Shown: piece by piece, positions 34,676-47,451 of the stretch
Layout of the letters: each line of letters starts with the position of its first letter
Numbering within the stretch: the stretch's first letter is position 1
Source: Polytrichum commune
Taxonomy: Eukaryota; Streptophyta; Polytrichopsida; Polytrichales; Polytrichaceae
Assembly (NCBI GenBank): GCA_950295325.1
Contig: OX485808.1
Span: 4,588,501-4,652,500 of the forward strand
Length of the DNA stretch: 64,000 bases
Direction of reading: 5' to 3'
Translations under genes and position numbers: made by a program
Notes under the pieces: generated by a model
Told to the model about the DNA's origin: nothing
Databases searched by the model: none
What the model saw: only the letters and a program-made list of their open reading frames with translations

Positions 34676-37600
34676 GACGGAACACCTGTTATTTATCCCA
34701 GCATGTGGATCTTTATTCAGTTTTTGTTTTACACACCATAGCCTTGTAAGTATACAACCATTGTCTTCATCTACCACAATATAATAAGTGCATCATTATT
34801 TCAACAACGTTATAAAATGAATACAACCAATAATAAGTTAGTTACTCTACAAAACACAACACAAAAGTTGGTCTTACTAAAGGAAAATCCACACTCTAAT
34901 TTTGGGATACATTATTTACAATATAAACAAATAAATGATGATTATAATGTCAAGAATGAATGTGAAAGTAGTTTCTCTACATAGCTTCAAAACTACTCAA
35001 AAAACATTATTTAGTGGCATTTATTATTTGGACTTGCATTTTGGTATAATGTTTTACAAGTGAATTACAAATATGTATTATTCTACTAATATGCAACACT
35101 GCACATGGTGAAATATGCCAATCCAATTAAAGAGTAAAATCTATACGACAATCAAGTGCATCATGCTAATTAATGTTATAACACATGGTTTTATTCCCTA
35201 AAGAGGCCTAATCTAGTTTTTTCTTGGTCAAACATAGAGAGGTGTATACATAGGAAATGAACTTCCAACTCTAAGAGATGGACCCTAAACATCACCTTCC
35301 TCTCTCCCCTTAAAGAAATCAATCAAATTCAATAGTCTATTCCTCAACTAACCAATAAAGAACCAATCGCTCAAAAAATAACACATCTATATTCCCAAAA
35401 GTTCCATACGAGCAACCTTGGACAATAAGATATGTATAAACAAATCTCAACACTAGCAATTCATCTGCATTTTGGTGATTGAAATACACAACCAAACTAA
35501 ATGACTAATCAACATTGCCTTCACAACAAGTGAGTGTAGAGTAAATAAACTTCACGGTCATCAAAAACAAACGTTTCCACTCAAAAACAACATCTACCAA
35601 GTGTGCTTCGATGTTCAATTGGATAACCACACCCACATGTTGCTCATCCAATGGCATATAGTAGTTCAGTAGATAGACCATGTGCATAGACAAACACCAA
35701 TAGCACATACCATGTCAATAATTTATGAATTAATTGAGTTTCACATTTCATTTTTAAGAGATGATCGATGGCACTGTTGAATTTATGTAAAAACATTTCC
35801 CTACTCATAGCATTAGATTTTTATACGGTCTAAAAGCTAACCTAACATTGTGGCTTTCATAGGATAGGAGAAGATAGAAATATTATGTGTGAGAGGTCAA
35901 TATGCCTAGAGATATAGAACATGCCAATTTGCCTAGAATCCATTATGTTCCTTGACTATCAATCTCACAAAGAAAGAACGAACTTATCATAACATACGTG
36001 AGGTTTCAATAAAATCACACAAACAATAACAACACACAAAAAAGGCAAACACAAACATGTTTCTACATGTCTATTGCAGATGGACAGTACATTAACAATA
36101 ACCAAAGTCTTAAAAAAATCCTCAAAAACAGACATTCATGCTCATTTTGAAAGACAACATAATCATGAAACTTTAAACTTACAAGATAGGTATATCACCA
36201 CAAAAGCTTCACGCTCAAACCTTTTCTTGAGCCCTTCAACCAAATCACCTCTTCGTGTGTACACCTCATCCATTATTCATCCTATGCAACCTCCCAAATG
36301 TGTTGGCAAGACTACTTAGGAATATGAATTACACATCTGTTTTTAACTAATACAGGCTAGGTTGGAGAGGGGAAATGTTGGACTATACAAACATATAACT
36401 TACAAATTAAGATATTCATTCCTTCCTTCCCCCAAGATCCACACGATTGATTGATCCAAATGACCAACTAAGATGCACTCTATTGATGCCTAATCCACCT
36501 TCATCTCCTCCAACTAGGCTACAAAATGTTTCAAAAAAGGATGAGGCAAGGACGCCATCTAATATTATGAAGTTGACATTAACATCTTATACTAAATTAG
36601 TCAATGATATGATCCATAATCTCTTATCATTCTAATGTAGGGGGGGGGGGGGCTCGAGGTCAATTAACGTAATTTGTAACAATTAATGAGAAATAGGCAA
36701 CAAACTTCTGAGGGATAGTAGTAACGATATTGAGTTAGTGTTATCAAAAAATACATGATTGACATCGGCATGTATAGGGCCCTGCTCATCGCCTTAGTCC
36801 TAATATCTAGGATTTTAGTAGATGTCCCACTTTCGCCAAGGGGACCATCTACCTCCAGCCTAGATATTCGCGCAGAGGTGATCAACTCAAGGGCTATGAA
36901 CGGGGAGATGTCACCGCTATCTACAGATGGGCCGGTTGAGTTTGAAAGATAACCAGTTCACGGTCAAGACTTTATGCAAATCACCAATCATTTTAGAAGA
37001 ATCTATATAAAAAAAAATTAAAAAAAAATTGATGAAGGAAAACTGAAAGATATCAACCTGTAAACCGGTTGGACTTGGAAAATGAACAGGGAGAACCGAC
37101 CGCTAGTAACAAAATATTAGGCTGAATTTGAGAAATAACCTGTTCAAAACTTCAAAAAGATTACCGATCATTTTTGAGGAATCTATAGGATATATCTAAA
37201 CTGTATAAAGTAGAACTAAAAGATTACAAGTAACTGGTTGACTTGGAAACACTGGGATTTTGACCAAAAATGCTTAAAAATCTTCCAGGACACAAACTTG
37301 CAAACAGTTGGATCTCAATTGGTTTTGTCCAAAATCTTCCCGGACACTGCTCTAGGGCTCTTATCAGGCCCTCTGAAGGCCAACACCTCCCATGTCCAAT
37401 ATCTTCGATGGTGTATGTAGTTATATGGTGTTCCAGGAGCTCTGATGACCGGAAATAGCCAGTGTTGAACTTGATGAGGCCCATGTAATTTGTGTATTTG
37501 GTTGTATGTTGAGACCCTCTGTCCTTTGAGGGTTAAGCTTAAGTGGAAGATCAGTACCATGGGAGTGAATTTATTTGAAGGCTCTTGACGTAAACATGGA

Positions 37601-38417
37601 CTTCTCTATTCATTCAATCTATTTGAGACTTGAATGATGGAAAGACCATTCAACGAATTGCAATATACTATGAACAGGAATGACATGACAAATTTGAAAC
37701 AACCTCTTCAATGTTTCTCAAATGTTTGAATTTTGGTGTTCAAAGGAGTCCACAAAGACAAACGTATAATTTTGTTCAGAGTGATCAATAAGGTGCATCA
37801 TTGAAGATACATGACAAGTCTACTTTCAAAGATTCCATAGAATAATGTTGAAGACAGATCTTAGTACTTGGCTATCATAGTTGTTAATCAAACCACCAAC
37901 ACACTCAATCCTTCACCTCACCAACCAACCAATGACCCTTGGTTTGTCCCAAAAGCAACGCTCCTTTATCCTCTAGGTATGTGGGTGTTCTTTGGTTCAC
38001 TTTTCACGTTTTCCGACTTCAACCAATTAGATATATACAACGAAACTTACGTCACACTAGCGAATATTCGATGAGAATAAATAAGCAAATATTTGATTGA
38101 AAATCAAACCTCATATGATTAGGTTATGGTTATTAGAAGTGAATGTTTGTTGATTCCTTAACCGAATACATAGGTCTTCTCGAGTGTGCAGTAGTGACTA
38201 CGATCTGAAAACATAATCTGATCTCTTTTAAACATCTCGTAACGTTATGATGTTTGTTCTTCGATCCCCGTGTAACCACACACCAATCAAAAATAGGTGT
38301 CAGATAAAGGAGAGTCCGATTCCCTTGTACACACTCATGTAACCACACACCAATTGAATATCGACATCCCACTAAGAAGAGTCCGATTCCTGTATACGCC
38401 CTCTCGATAATTGTATC
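34676..38417. other. Upstream of the right receptor; non-coding duplicated DNA
   Basis: Equivalent to 2606-6280, with no supportable gene. It contains a G-run at about 36638-36652 and diverged AACCGGTT MITE relatives at about 36920-37350. The promoter of the right receptor must lie in the first part, but no element can be assigned from sequence alone. Confidence 0.5.
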
Positions 38418-39420
38418 ATGAGGCATCCAGAGGAGCTTGCCAACTACTCCAATCTTACAGCGCTCAATCCATCCAGGAACAAACCAGGTGGACCTATTCC
38501 GCGAGCCTGGGGTAATTCTAACCAGCTTGAATGGATAAAGCTAACGAATACCAACATGAATGGAACTCTACCATTGGAGCTGGGAAGGCTGAGCCATCTG
38601 ATCGGATAATTTTGCCAAAAAAAAATCTCTTTCAGGGTCCATTCCAACAAGTTTTAGGGCAGTGGCAAAACTTCAATAGTTATATTTGTACCAAAACCAA
38701 TCAATGGCAGTATTTGTCAAGAGTTAGGATGACCAACTGCAAGCTAAACGCCTACCTCAACCTCAGATACAACTCAATCGCAGGCACATACCTGAAAATG
38801 CTCCACAGCGATGCACAATCGCAAAAGTGTGTCGCCAAACGTAACCCTCCACAGATCTGCAAAACCCCCAAATCGAGCACTTCACAAGAATTTCGACAAC
38901 ACACCTTAAATCAACAAAGGAAAATTGAAACATGTCAACATGTAGCCGGTTCGACTTGGAATCATTAGGATCTCTACCAATTATGCCCAAAATTCTGTAA
39001 CAAAACCAATATCAAGTCCCAAGCAAATCCTCATAGATTTCAACCATTCATAACATGGTCTCTCAATTTCACACTGCCAAGTTTAGGTTTGAAAGCTTGG
39101 GGCTGGCTCGGGTACTACGTGATAGGGACCCCTTCGGAGTGGGAGGCAATGAACACGGAGAACTGACCTCTAGTCACAGATGAACCCGTTGCATTTGAGA
39201 AATAACCAGTTCAAATTGCAACACTCCAGACAAACTATCGAGCACTTCAAAGGAATTTAGACATATACTTGGTTACCTCTGTGTCTCTTATACCGACCTT
39301 TCAGGTGATGTGCCCTTTGAACTGGGTGATCGCAACGAGCTCGCTTACCTTCATGTGGACAACAATTGGCTTAACAGGCCGGTGCCTCGTGAACTTGACC
39401 AACTACAGAAGCTTAAATAA
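38418..39420 (+). pseudogene. Decayed LRR-protein remnant, right copy
   Basis: 38418-38609 translates as LRRs (ELANYSNLTALN; NGTLPLELGRLSHL). About 39304-39420 is another LRR block starting GDVPFELGDRNELAYL and ending at TAA. The intervening ~700 bp is not in frame and contains an AACCGGTT repeat relic. It preserves more of the LRR relic than the left copy, which has internal deletions. Confidence 0.55.
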
Positions 39421-40528
39421 TTGGAGCTTTGCGCAACCGCTCACATGTCTACGCTAATGCACTCGTAAACAATGTCCACACACAAACATGCGCTTGCAAG
39501 GAAACGGTGAAATTCAGACCACGACCAACCACTAATCTCTAGATGACAAACAAAAACACCACATGAACGAAATCCCGGATCTTAAGTTAGATGAACGCAA
39601 CCAATCCTAAGATGCAAACTAGTAACTCAATCATGGGCAAAGCGACAACCTTAGTGAAGCTGATAAGCACTTTGTAAGGAGAGTCAGCAACGGAGAGTCA
39701 ACATCTACCGCCTAGTCCGCCTAGTCTTCTCGCTTTGATACATATTCACGTCCTCATCTTCTATTCACCTCGTGACCTTCAGTCGCTTCTCTAATCTCTC
39801 CAAACCCACCTACTACCAACTCCACTCCTCAATCTCATCTCCATGTACATGCGGCCTTTCTCTCTATGTTTCTTCACCTCTACTTCTCTGTCTACTCATA
39901 CCGACAACTAAAATCCTTGGTATTGCCTTGGTTATGGGATTCTTGAGTCAATCGGCATGCACTCCGATCCGCGAGACAAGGCAAGGAAGAGCGCACAGTG
40001 TAGGCATAAGGAGAAGGTGAGGTCGCCATGATACACAGAGCTCGAGCCTCGGCTGACAATGTACTCGCTCCATTCATCCATCCATCCATCCCCCCATCCT
40101 GCCTCCATTCATCCATGACTACTGGCTCTCCCCGACAGGAACTCGTCCTTGCGCCTCACCCATTCGTCTATCCTACCACCTGACCGATTATTTATACAGG
40201 AGACCTTCTGTAGCTGGAGGTTCTTATTACCTGACTTATTGGTTTGTGTGGTGGGTATATATATATATATTACCAGGCACGAGACTTTTGTGCACCCAAG
40301 TCAAGTATCTCAGCACCTCTATATATATATATATGCTACGTGTCCCCACTTGCACACACAATAGTTAACAGTAGAAATAAGGCATGTACGAGAATCCATG
40401 GTATTATTAATTATATGATGGAACTTCATGCGACAGGAATGAAATCCTGGGTTACTGACATTACTGTATTCAGATTTGCTGGGCCTGGTATATATATATC
40501 ACGAGAGAAAAGGACTACAGTACTTGTG
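39421..40528. other. Non-coding duplicated DNA with microsatellites
   Basis: Contains CATC repeats at about 40075-40095, TA repeats at 40257-40270 and 40320-40334, and the first unit of the repeat family seen at 8158. The sequence before the foldback insertion ends CTACAGTACTTGTG. No gene supported. Confidence 0.5.
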
Positions 40529-41888
40529 GGCTAGGGTGAACCAGCACCTACACTCGTACCTTGGGGGGATGAAGGCCTCGCGGATGACACTGAAAACGTC
40601 ATCCTTCTTTATGGGAAAGCCCCCCGACATTTTTTCTGCACCCGACCGAAAATTTCTGCCCGCCCGCCCGATTTCGAAAAAACTAGTGTACTTGCATTTT
40701 TGAAGGCTACTTGTCCACAAATCCCATATTGAGTGCACTTCATTTTCAAGGTCTCCAATCCAATATATATGTTCACTTCCTTTGATTAAATAAGCAATTG
40801 ACTAGATTTCATTTTCAAAGTGAAACTGTCAATAAAGCATGCAATTAACTTGGAAGTCAAAAACATTACAAAATCCTCATTAATACTGAGGTTATAATTT
40901 TTGTCACTTACAATTGAAAGGGACCTTGTCATTCTAAAATGAAACTAAAATTCATGATTTATTTATTTAATATTTAATATAATATAGTTAATACCTTCTA
41001 CTATCACAAAGTTTCCATATGCATTTAAACTAGTTAAGTAAGATTGAATGCAACTAAGTCTAATATATTTTGATTAATCCTAATTAAACCCAATTAAATC
41101 AGAAAATATGCTTACCAAATTAATTATGCCTAATTAATCATAAATTATATTTACTGGAGTTAATTCCATTTAAATCATGACTAATTCCAGTAAGTACATT
41201 TCATAATTAATTAGGGTTAATTAATTTGGTACGCATATTTTTTGATTTAATTGGGCTTGAATACGATTCATTAGGATTAACCAGAAATTATTAGACTTAG
41301 TTGCATTCAATCTTACTTTACTAGTTTGAATGCGTATGAAAACTTTGTGATTGTAGAAGGTATTAAATATATAATAGTATAGTATAATATAGTATAGTAT
41401 ATATTAAAAATACATTATATGAAAATACATTATATTATACTAAAAATAAAATAAATAAATCATGAATTTTAGTTTCATTTTAGAATGACAAGGTCCCTTT
41501 CAATTGTAAGTGACAAAAATTATAACCTCAGTATTAATGAGGATTTTGTAATGTTTTTGACTTCCAAGTTAATTGCATGTTTTATTGACGGTTTCACTTT
41601 GAAAATGAAATCTAGTCAATTGCTTATTTACTCAATGGAAGTGAACATATATATTGGATTGGAGACCTTGAAAATGAAGTGCACTCAATATGGGATTTGT
41701 GGACAAGTAGCCTTCAAAAATGCAAGTACATTAATTTTTTCGAAATCGGGCGGGCGGGCAGCAATTTTCGGTCGGGTGCAGAAAAAATGTCGGGGGGCTT
41801 TCCCATAAAGAAGGATGACGTTTTCAGTGTCATCCGCGAGGCCTTCATCCCCCGAAGGTACGAGTGTAGGTGTTGGTTCACCCTAGCC
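40529..41888. mobile_element. Foldback (MULE-type) transposon, 1360 bp
   Basis: Almost the whole element is an inverted repeat centred near 41.2 kb. It starts GGCTAGGGTGAACCA and ends with the complement TGGTTCACCCTAGCC. The arms stay complementary for some 450 bp and, more loosely, to the AT-rich centre. The 9-bp target duplication GTACTTGTG flanks it (40520-40528 and 41889-41897). The left duplication copy has the uninterrupted site at 8337. Nine-base target duplications are typical of Mutator-like elements. It has no transposase ORF, so it would be non-autonomous. Confidence 0.9.
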
Positions 41889-42084
41889 GTACTTGTGCAC
41901 CTAAGTCAATTCTTGGAGGGCCTACTTACATTACATGTCCCAACTTGCACACACAAGAGTCAGCAGTAGAAATTTGGCATGTAGCTAGGTGAATCCATGG
42001 TATCATGGATTAGATGATCGAACTTCATCCAACATGAATAAATTCTTGTATTACTGTATTCAGGTTTATGTGGTGGGCCTGGTA

Positions 42085-45000
42085 AGAAGAAGAGAAAGTT
42101 CGGTCACCGGTAGGGGACCGACGTGAATGAAGTGTCTGTTCGTTCCACCCCTAAACCTATGTCCACGGGACATAGGAATAGAAGTAAAGAACTACTGCCC
42201 CCTTTCGAGAGTAGACACTATAATCACAAATAACCAGTAACAAATAGAACCAGTACAAATAAGGGTTAATTAATATAGGGCTTGTTTTGTGCGGAGTTTA
42301 GACGTCAGGCCATGAGCTCATTGTTGTGTGGAGAGGGCGTTTTTTTCACATATAACTTTTTGGTTAAGCTAGGGGGGCGGGGTCTTGTATTTGAGGTAGA
42401 GGTTAGTGATTTCGTAGTCTTCTTTTGTGGAGGAGGATGGACATGGCGTATTGTATGGCAATGGTATTGATGTTTTTAAAGGTATTTCGAATGGATGGCA
42501 TAGGTAGTTTAATTTTGTCTTCAAGTAGTTTCATTGATGGGATGTGTGTTGCGGCTTTGGCGCCTGCTGTAATGACAATGAGCGGGTCAGTTTTCCAGCC
42601 TCTAGCAGCAATGTTTTCTATTAGTGGCTTGTATTTGTTAGCTTTGGCTTCTAGTGTTTCTGGTGAAAATCTATTGTTACAGTATGTGAATTCAATGAAT
42701 TGTATGGTAAGGTTTTGGTCAACATTTGTGGGGGGTTCATTTTGATATGATAACCCTTTAACGCACAGAATGTCGGGTCTAAATCGAGAGTTACAGTGGC
42801 ATCTCTGGGTTCCGCATGTGCATGATAATAGCCAGTTAAGGACGGTGTTTTCTTGGGGGTTGTTATTAAAGGTATCAGCGTTCATTAGAGTGTAGCATCG
42901 GGATTTTTTAGATGAAATTAGTAATTTTCTAATTTCCCATACTGCTTTGTTGTGTCTTTTGACGTGTAGCGAGTGTATGTGTTGTTGCCCGCATGTGAGT
43001 AGTACATGTAGCCATGTATCGGGTTCGTATGAATTACAAATAGGACAGGTGATGGTGGGGAATCTTTGTCTTCCAAAGAAGGTTTGTTTTTTGGCTTGGC
43101 CCATGTAAGTTCCGGTGCAAAATTTGATAAGGCACAATTTTTGTTTGTCCGTAATAGTAGGGTTGTTCCAAAATTCATTGGAAAGTTCTTTGTTAATGTC
43201 TGCATTGCCTGTCCATTTGCAAATATTGGGGGTTTGTGTGGCCATAATTTTTAAGTTATTTATTCTGTCATATTTTATGATTTGTTTTTCTAGAAATCTA
43301 ACGGGGCCTTTGTCTGGTGTATCCATCATGGAGGGCCATTCGTCCTTTTGGTAGTAGTAAGGTGTGGCATGGGCGTGTTCATATGGGTATATGTGGCACT
43401 TCTATGGGCAAGGTCTAGTCCTTTTTTTGCTAATTTATCTACTTGTTCGTTGCCGTCTATGTTGACATGTGCTCTGACTTTGTATAATGTGATTGGTTGG
43501 GAGCGGTTTTGGAGCAATTGTACCATGGAGGCAAGTGTGACTTGGTCGGGGTGACTATTGTGTAGTGTGGGGTGTTTAATTTGTGTGTTTAGTATATATA
43601 GTACATTTAAGCTATCGGTGAATATGTATGCGGGTTCATTTGGATATTCGGTACTAATAATTCGTAGTGTTTTATGGATAGCAATCATTTCTGCACGTAG
43701 GATGTTCTGGTGGCCATGTATTCTTTTGGCAATGTTGAGCCCTTTAGGGCTATAAATGCCATATCATGCTGTTTCCTTTCATATTCCAGGGGAGATTAGT
43801 TTAGGTTTTTTAAATGAACCGTCAGTATAATAGTTGAATTATGGATGGAATTTTAATGGTAAGTTAGTTTGGTAGTCGGGTAGTTGGGGCATAGGTGTTT
43901 CATTGAGTGTGGAGATATTGGGATAAGTTGGTTTGGACCACTTTCTGCTAGAATTGATAGGGGTACTCGGGGGAGTGTGCGTGGCAATTTGCGTATATGG
44001 TTGTTGTATTGAGAGATTATTTTCAATATGGGTGAGTTGATTTTGTTGTTCATAGGTTCCTATGTAGTTATTTTGGTGGTGTATGCAAAGTATTCGTAGT
44101 GTAGAAAGTTCTTTTCTAGGTATGTTAAGTTCTGGCGGTATAGTAGGTTCTTCATATGTAATGGAATCTGCAGCAAAGTGGGCGATAATATGTGTGTCTG
44201 GGAATGGGCCGGAATGTGGGTTGAAGTTTTGGTACCAATTTGTATATGGTGTGATGAGTATTGTGATGGTACTTGGGTCACTTTTGGCGGCAAGACGGGC
44301 CCAATGTATGGCTTGTTGTAAGTCTGTTGCGTTATTAGGGTGGGTATAGCCTATTCTTTTCCTTTTATGGTCAAAGGCTTTCCCTAAGGATCCAAATATT
44401 TTATCTCGTGAGAATGGAGAATAAAATTGATTTGAGATGTATAGGGCATGTGACTGGAGATGAAAAGTGTAATTGATTGATATTGAATGATGTAATGAGA
44501 AAGTTTGATATTGGGGTTGATATTGTGTATTGGGCTAGTTTTAGAGGGTCATTTTTTTGAATACGGTATTTATATCTTTGGTATAACCATACCATTTCAG
44601 TTTCAAATGGTTGTGTGGGTGGTTCTAGTCCGTGTGGGGTGTTTTCTGCGAGTTGGTATTGTTTCCATAGCTAGTGTAGTCTGGTTTTGGGAATGGTGGT
44701 GAGGTGCCGTCCATTGTCTTCATATATGTGGGCAACATCAAAGTGTGTTAGGATAGTATTGGTGTTGGTTTCTATATCATTTTCGGGGTTGTATTCATTG
44801 ATAGAAATATGTACTAATGGGATAATTGTTGCGGGGGTAACATATCTTGTATCTCGTTGTTGGTCTGTGACAAAGTGGGCGTTTATTAAGTTCGAGAAGT
44901 GTTTATGTTGTCTTTTGGTATAGTATTGAGTTAGTAGTCCGGTATTATGGGCGCAAGTGTTAACGTCATACCAAGGGAATAAATCTCTTTGGGTTCGCCA

Positions 45001-46100
45001 TTTGTTGTAGATGTTATTATTTCTTATTATCCATTGGCATAAATATGATGTGTCATTTTTCGTTATTCCATTGGAGTCAGTGTAATGTCGTTGTTTATGA
45101 TCAAGGATTAAGTGAATAGGAGATTGTCTAGGATTTTTAATAACGTCTTTTGGTGGGGGAGGTTGGTGTGGGTGAGGTGGATTTGGGGGATGCACTGAAG
45201 GTTCGGGTTGTCTGGGGAGAATGTTGTGATTTATTATGATGTAGTTGTCTTTTAGGGTTCTTAGGGGATGATGGTGTGGACATGGTTGTTGACATTGCGG
45301 GGGCAAGAGGGATGACAAAATAGTTGTTGAGCAATGTTTAGTACACTTTTAATTAGTTTGGTAGGATTATAATGATAGTTTTTAAAATCATTTGGGCTCA
45401 TCATATTAAGGCCATTGGGTAAAGTGAGTTGCCCTAGTTCAATTATATTGTTCAGTAGTAACTTTTATAGTAATTTAAGTGATGTTTATGATTTAGGCCA
45501 TGAATGTTTTGCGTTTCTTTCATCCAGACGTTTTCAAGTGGGGAGGTGTTAAATATGAAATTGTCCATTGTGCTTTTTAGATGAACTCCGACTTCTTTTT
45601 TAAGTAAGAATAATGTTCTAGTTATAGGTGATCGGACACAATGGTGGTATTTGATACGGAGTATTTCTTCGGCGCCACCAAATGTTGTTAGTATAAATTG
45701 TAGTAGTCCGTTGTAAATTTTCCCAAGTCTACCTGTGTCATTAAGGGCATGTTGTAGTTGCTCACCAATACATCATAAGTAGGCGTTTTTTAGTGAAAAA
45801 ACTTCTATTCCAAATAAGTCATGAGGGAGTTGCGTGGCTATGTTTGAGGTGCATTTTGGTAGTCCACATATTGTTTTGTGGAGGGCTATAATCTTTTTGT
45901 CTAGTTTTTTTTATGGCAGGTAGGGAGTATGGTACGGCGTAGAAGCTATATGTGATTCCGACACGTATAACTGTGTCTGCCATATTAATTTTTTGTTTCA
46001 TAGTGGTTGGACATGCTGCAAGGTCTTTGCATTGTTTTATAACTTTGGTGGTGATGGTGTGTATTTGTGAGCCCAATATTGTGCCCACATGTCTTGTGGA
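42085..46100 (-). mobile_element. Decayed non-LTR retrotransposon (RT tail, RNase H, zinc knuckle, restriction-like endonuclease)
   Basis: Minus-strand relic of an ORF2-type polyprotein. 46088 downward gives the end of a reverse-transcriptase region (KQKINMADTVIRVGITYSFY, then LDKKIIALHKTICGLPK after a shift at an A8 run). 45318-44671 is a Pro-rich linker. About 43835-43326 is RNase H with its acidic residues in YTDGS, RAEM, IFTDS and NEQVDKLAKKG. 43329-42403 has CPICNSYEPDTWLHVLLTC, then RPDILCVKG...IQFIEFTYC and ETLEAKANKYKPLI, which match the C-terminal restriction-like nuclease region of site-specific LINEs. Two TGA codons in the RNase H stand where Trp is expected. Known: LINEs of the Dualen/RandI type combine RNase H with such a nuclease. 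The 5' half is missing. Confidence 0.7.
43326..43835 (-). pseudogene. RNase H domain of the LINE remnant
   Basis: Contains all expected acidic residues: Asp in YTDGSF, Glu in RAEM, Asp in IFTDSLN, and Asp in GNEQVDKLAK after the KVRAH segment. Interrupted by two TGA codons (PGI*KETA*YGIYS). Degrades RNA in RNA-DNA hybrids in active elements. Confidence 0.75.
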
Positions 46101-47451
46101 CCATTAAAATTATTAAAACTTAGGATCCGTGTTGAGTGAGTAGTTAAAAAGTGCAAGAGTTAGATTTAGTTGAGTGTGTTAGGTGTTAAGTAGATTTAGT
46201 GGAGTTTATTGAGAAACTCTTGTTATTAAAAGTGAAAAACTAAAAAAAAATGAGTTGGTTTGATTTAAGTTGAGCGGCGCCAAGCCTGAAGTGGTTTAGT
46301 CCAAGGTCAATTGGTCAATTAGGGTAAGTCGTGTATTCATTCAAGGAGGGGGGGACTTCTCAATCTCAGATTGGGTTCCGGATTTCCGGATCCAGGGGCC
46401 TGTCGAGTTCGGTCTCTCTCTCTCTCTCGGTGTGGTGCACAGGGCAGGGAGCCACGCGCAAGCGCTGGCCAATTTTTGGAGCTCACTGGAAGGCCAAAGG
46501 CACAGGAGAGCCGAACAAGAGTAGGGCTTTGTTTTGCTGAGAAAAGCTCAGCCATTTTGGGTTTGTGAGCGCGGTTAGCGGGGTGGAGTGCGAAGAACAC
46601 CTGACACCGAACCAGGAGGATTAGATGTCCAGGAAGGCATAAAAGCGAGAGATTTAGTGGGTTGACAGTGTGAGATTGGGAATAGTGGATTCTGGAGGCC
46701 AGGGGCAGGTGAGTGCTCAGATCAGAACCAATTCAACAACCCGGCTGGAGTTGGGTTTGTGCAATCAACTTGAGTGGGAGGAAGTTGCAGGCTGGCATTG
46801 AGCCAATGTCAGCACCTTGCACCAACTCTGGATGAGCGGAAGGAAGCGGTTGATTGTCGTGACGAACATCTTTGGAAGTGGCTGCAATTGCAATTGTTGC
46901 TTTGGGAGAGAATCGGCGAGCCTGCTGGTGGCGATGACCAAAGTGAGGATTTGAATGGAGAGAGGGCATGAACTGCCCTTGGAGGGAGATCTTCTGAACC
47001 TCAACTCAATTTTTGACATTTACTCGGAGTAAAGCGGAAATGTTGTTGCCGGTTATAAGCATGGTTTGTGGTTCCGAGGAGAATGTGGGCAGTGAAAGAT
47101 TTGATAACGAGGTCGGACAAAGGGAAGGGTGGCTTATCGATCTTGAGCAACGGCGCGAGGTTGTGTGAATTCGGTCCAGGAATAACTCATGAAGGCTGCC
47201 AAAGAAAAGGGCGTTGGGCAATCGGTAACGTTGTGTCCACAGACTGGGAACAATGCAGTCAACACACCTCAAAACTGCCAATGGGATGCAGGGTCGACAA
47301 ATGAGCTGCTGCTCCGAGAGCTCGACGTGGTTGAGCTAGGGGGTTCCCAGTCCAACTAGCGAGGGTCAGTTCAACATACACGAGGAAGGAGACCGAACCA
47401 GTTGGCTCCCTGGGATTACAGAGTAGTCTGCCGCTTGAACTAGGGGAGGAC
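46101..47451. other. Possible internal 3' part of an LTR retrotransposon; no gene
   Basis: Contains a TC microsatellite (46411-46428) and moderately GC-rich sequence. It ends in a purine tract, AGGGGAGGA, at 47442-47450 directly before TGTTGAGG, as at a polypurine tract/LTR junction. No pol-like ORF was found, so the call is tentative. Confidence 0.3.

Larger units (their letters stand above)
32029..42084. repeat. Segmental duplication, right copy
   Basis: Partner of 1-8540, with the same order and strand. It is longer because a 1360-bp foldback transposon plus its 9-bp target duplication was inserted at 40529-41897. Similarity ends at GGGCCTGGTA near 42084, where the LINE remnant begins. 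Confidence 0.9.

Noticed and set aside
46101-47451. Protein-coding gene in the moderately GC-rich stretch
   Set aside because: ORFs are short on both strands and the sequence ends in a polypurine tract/LTR-like junction.
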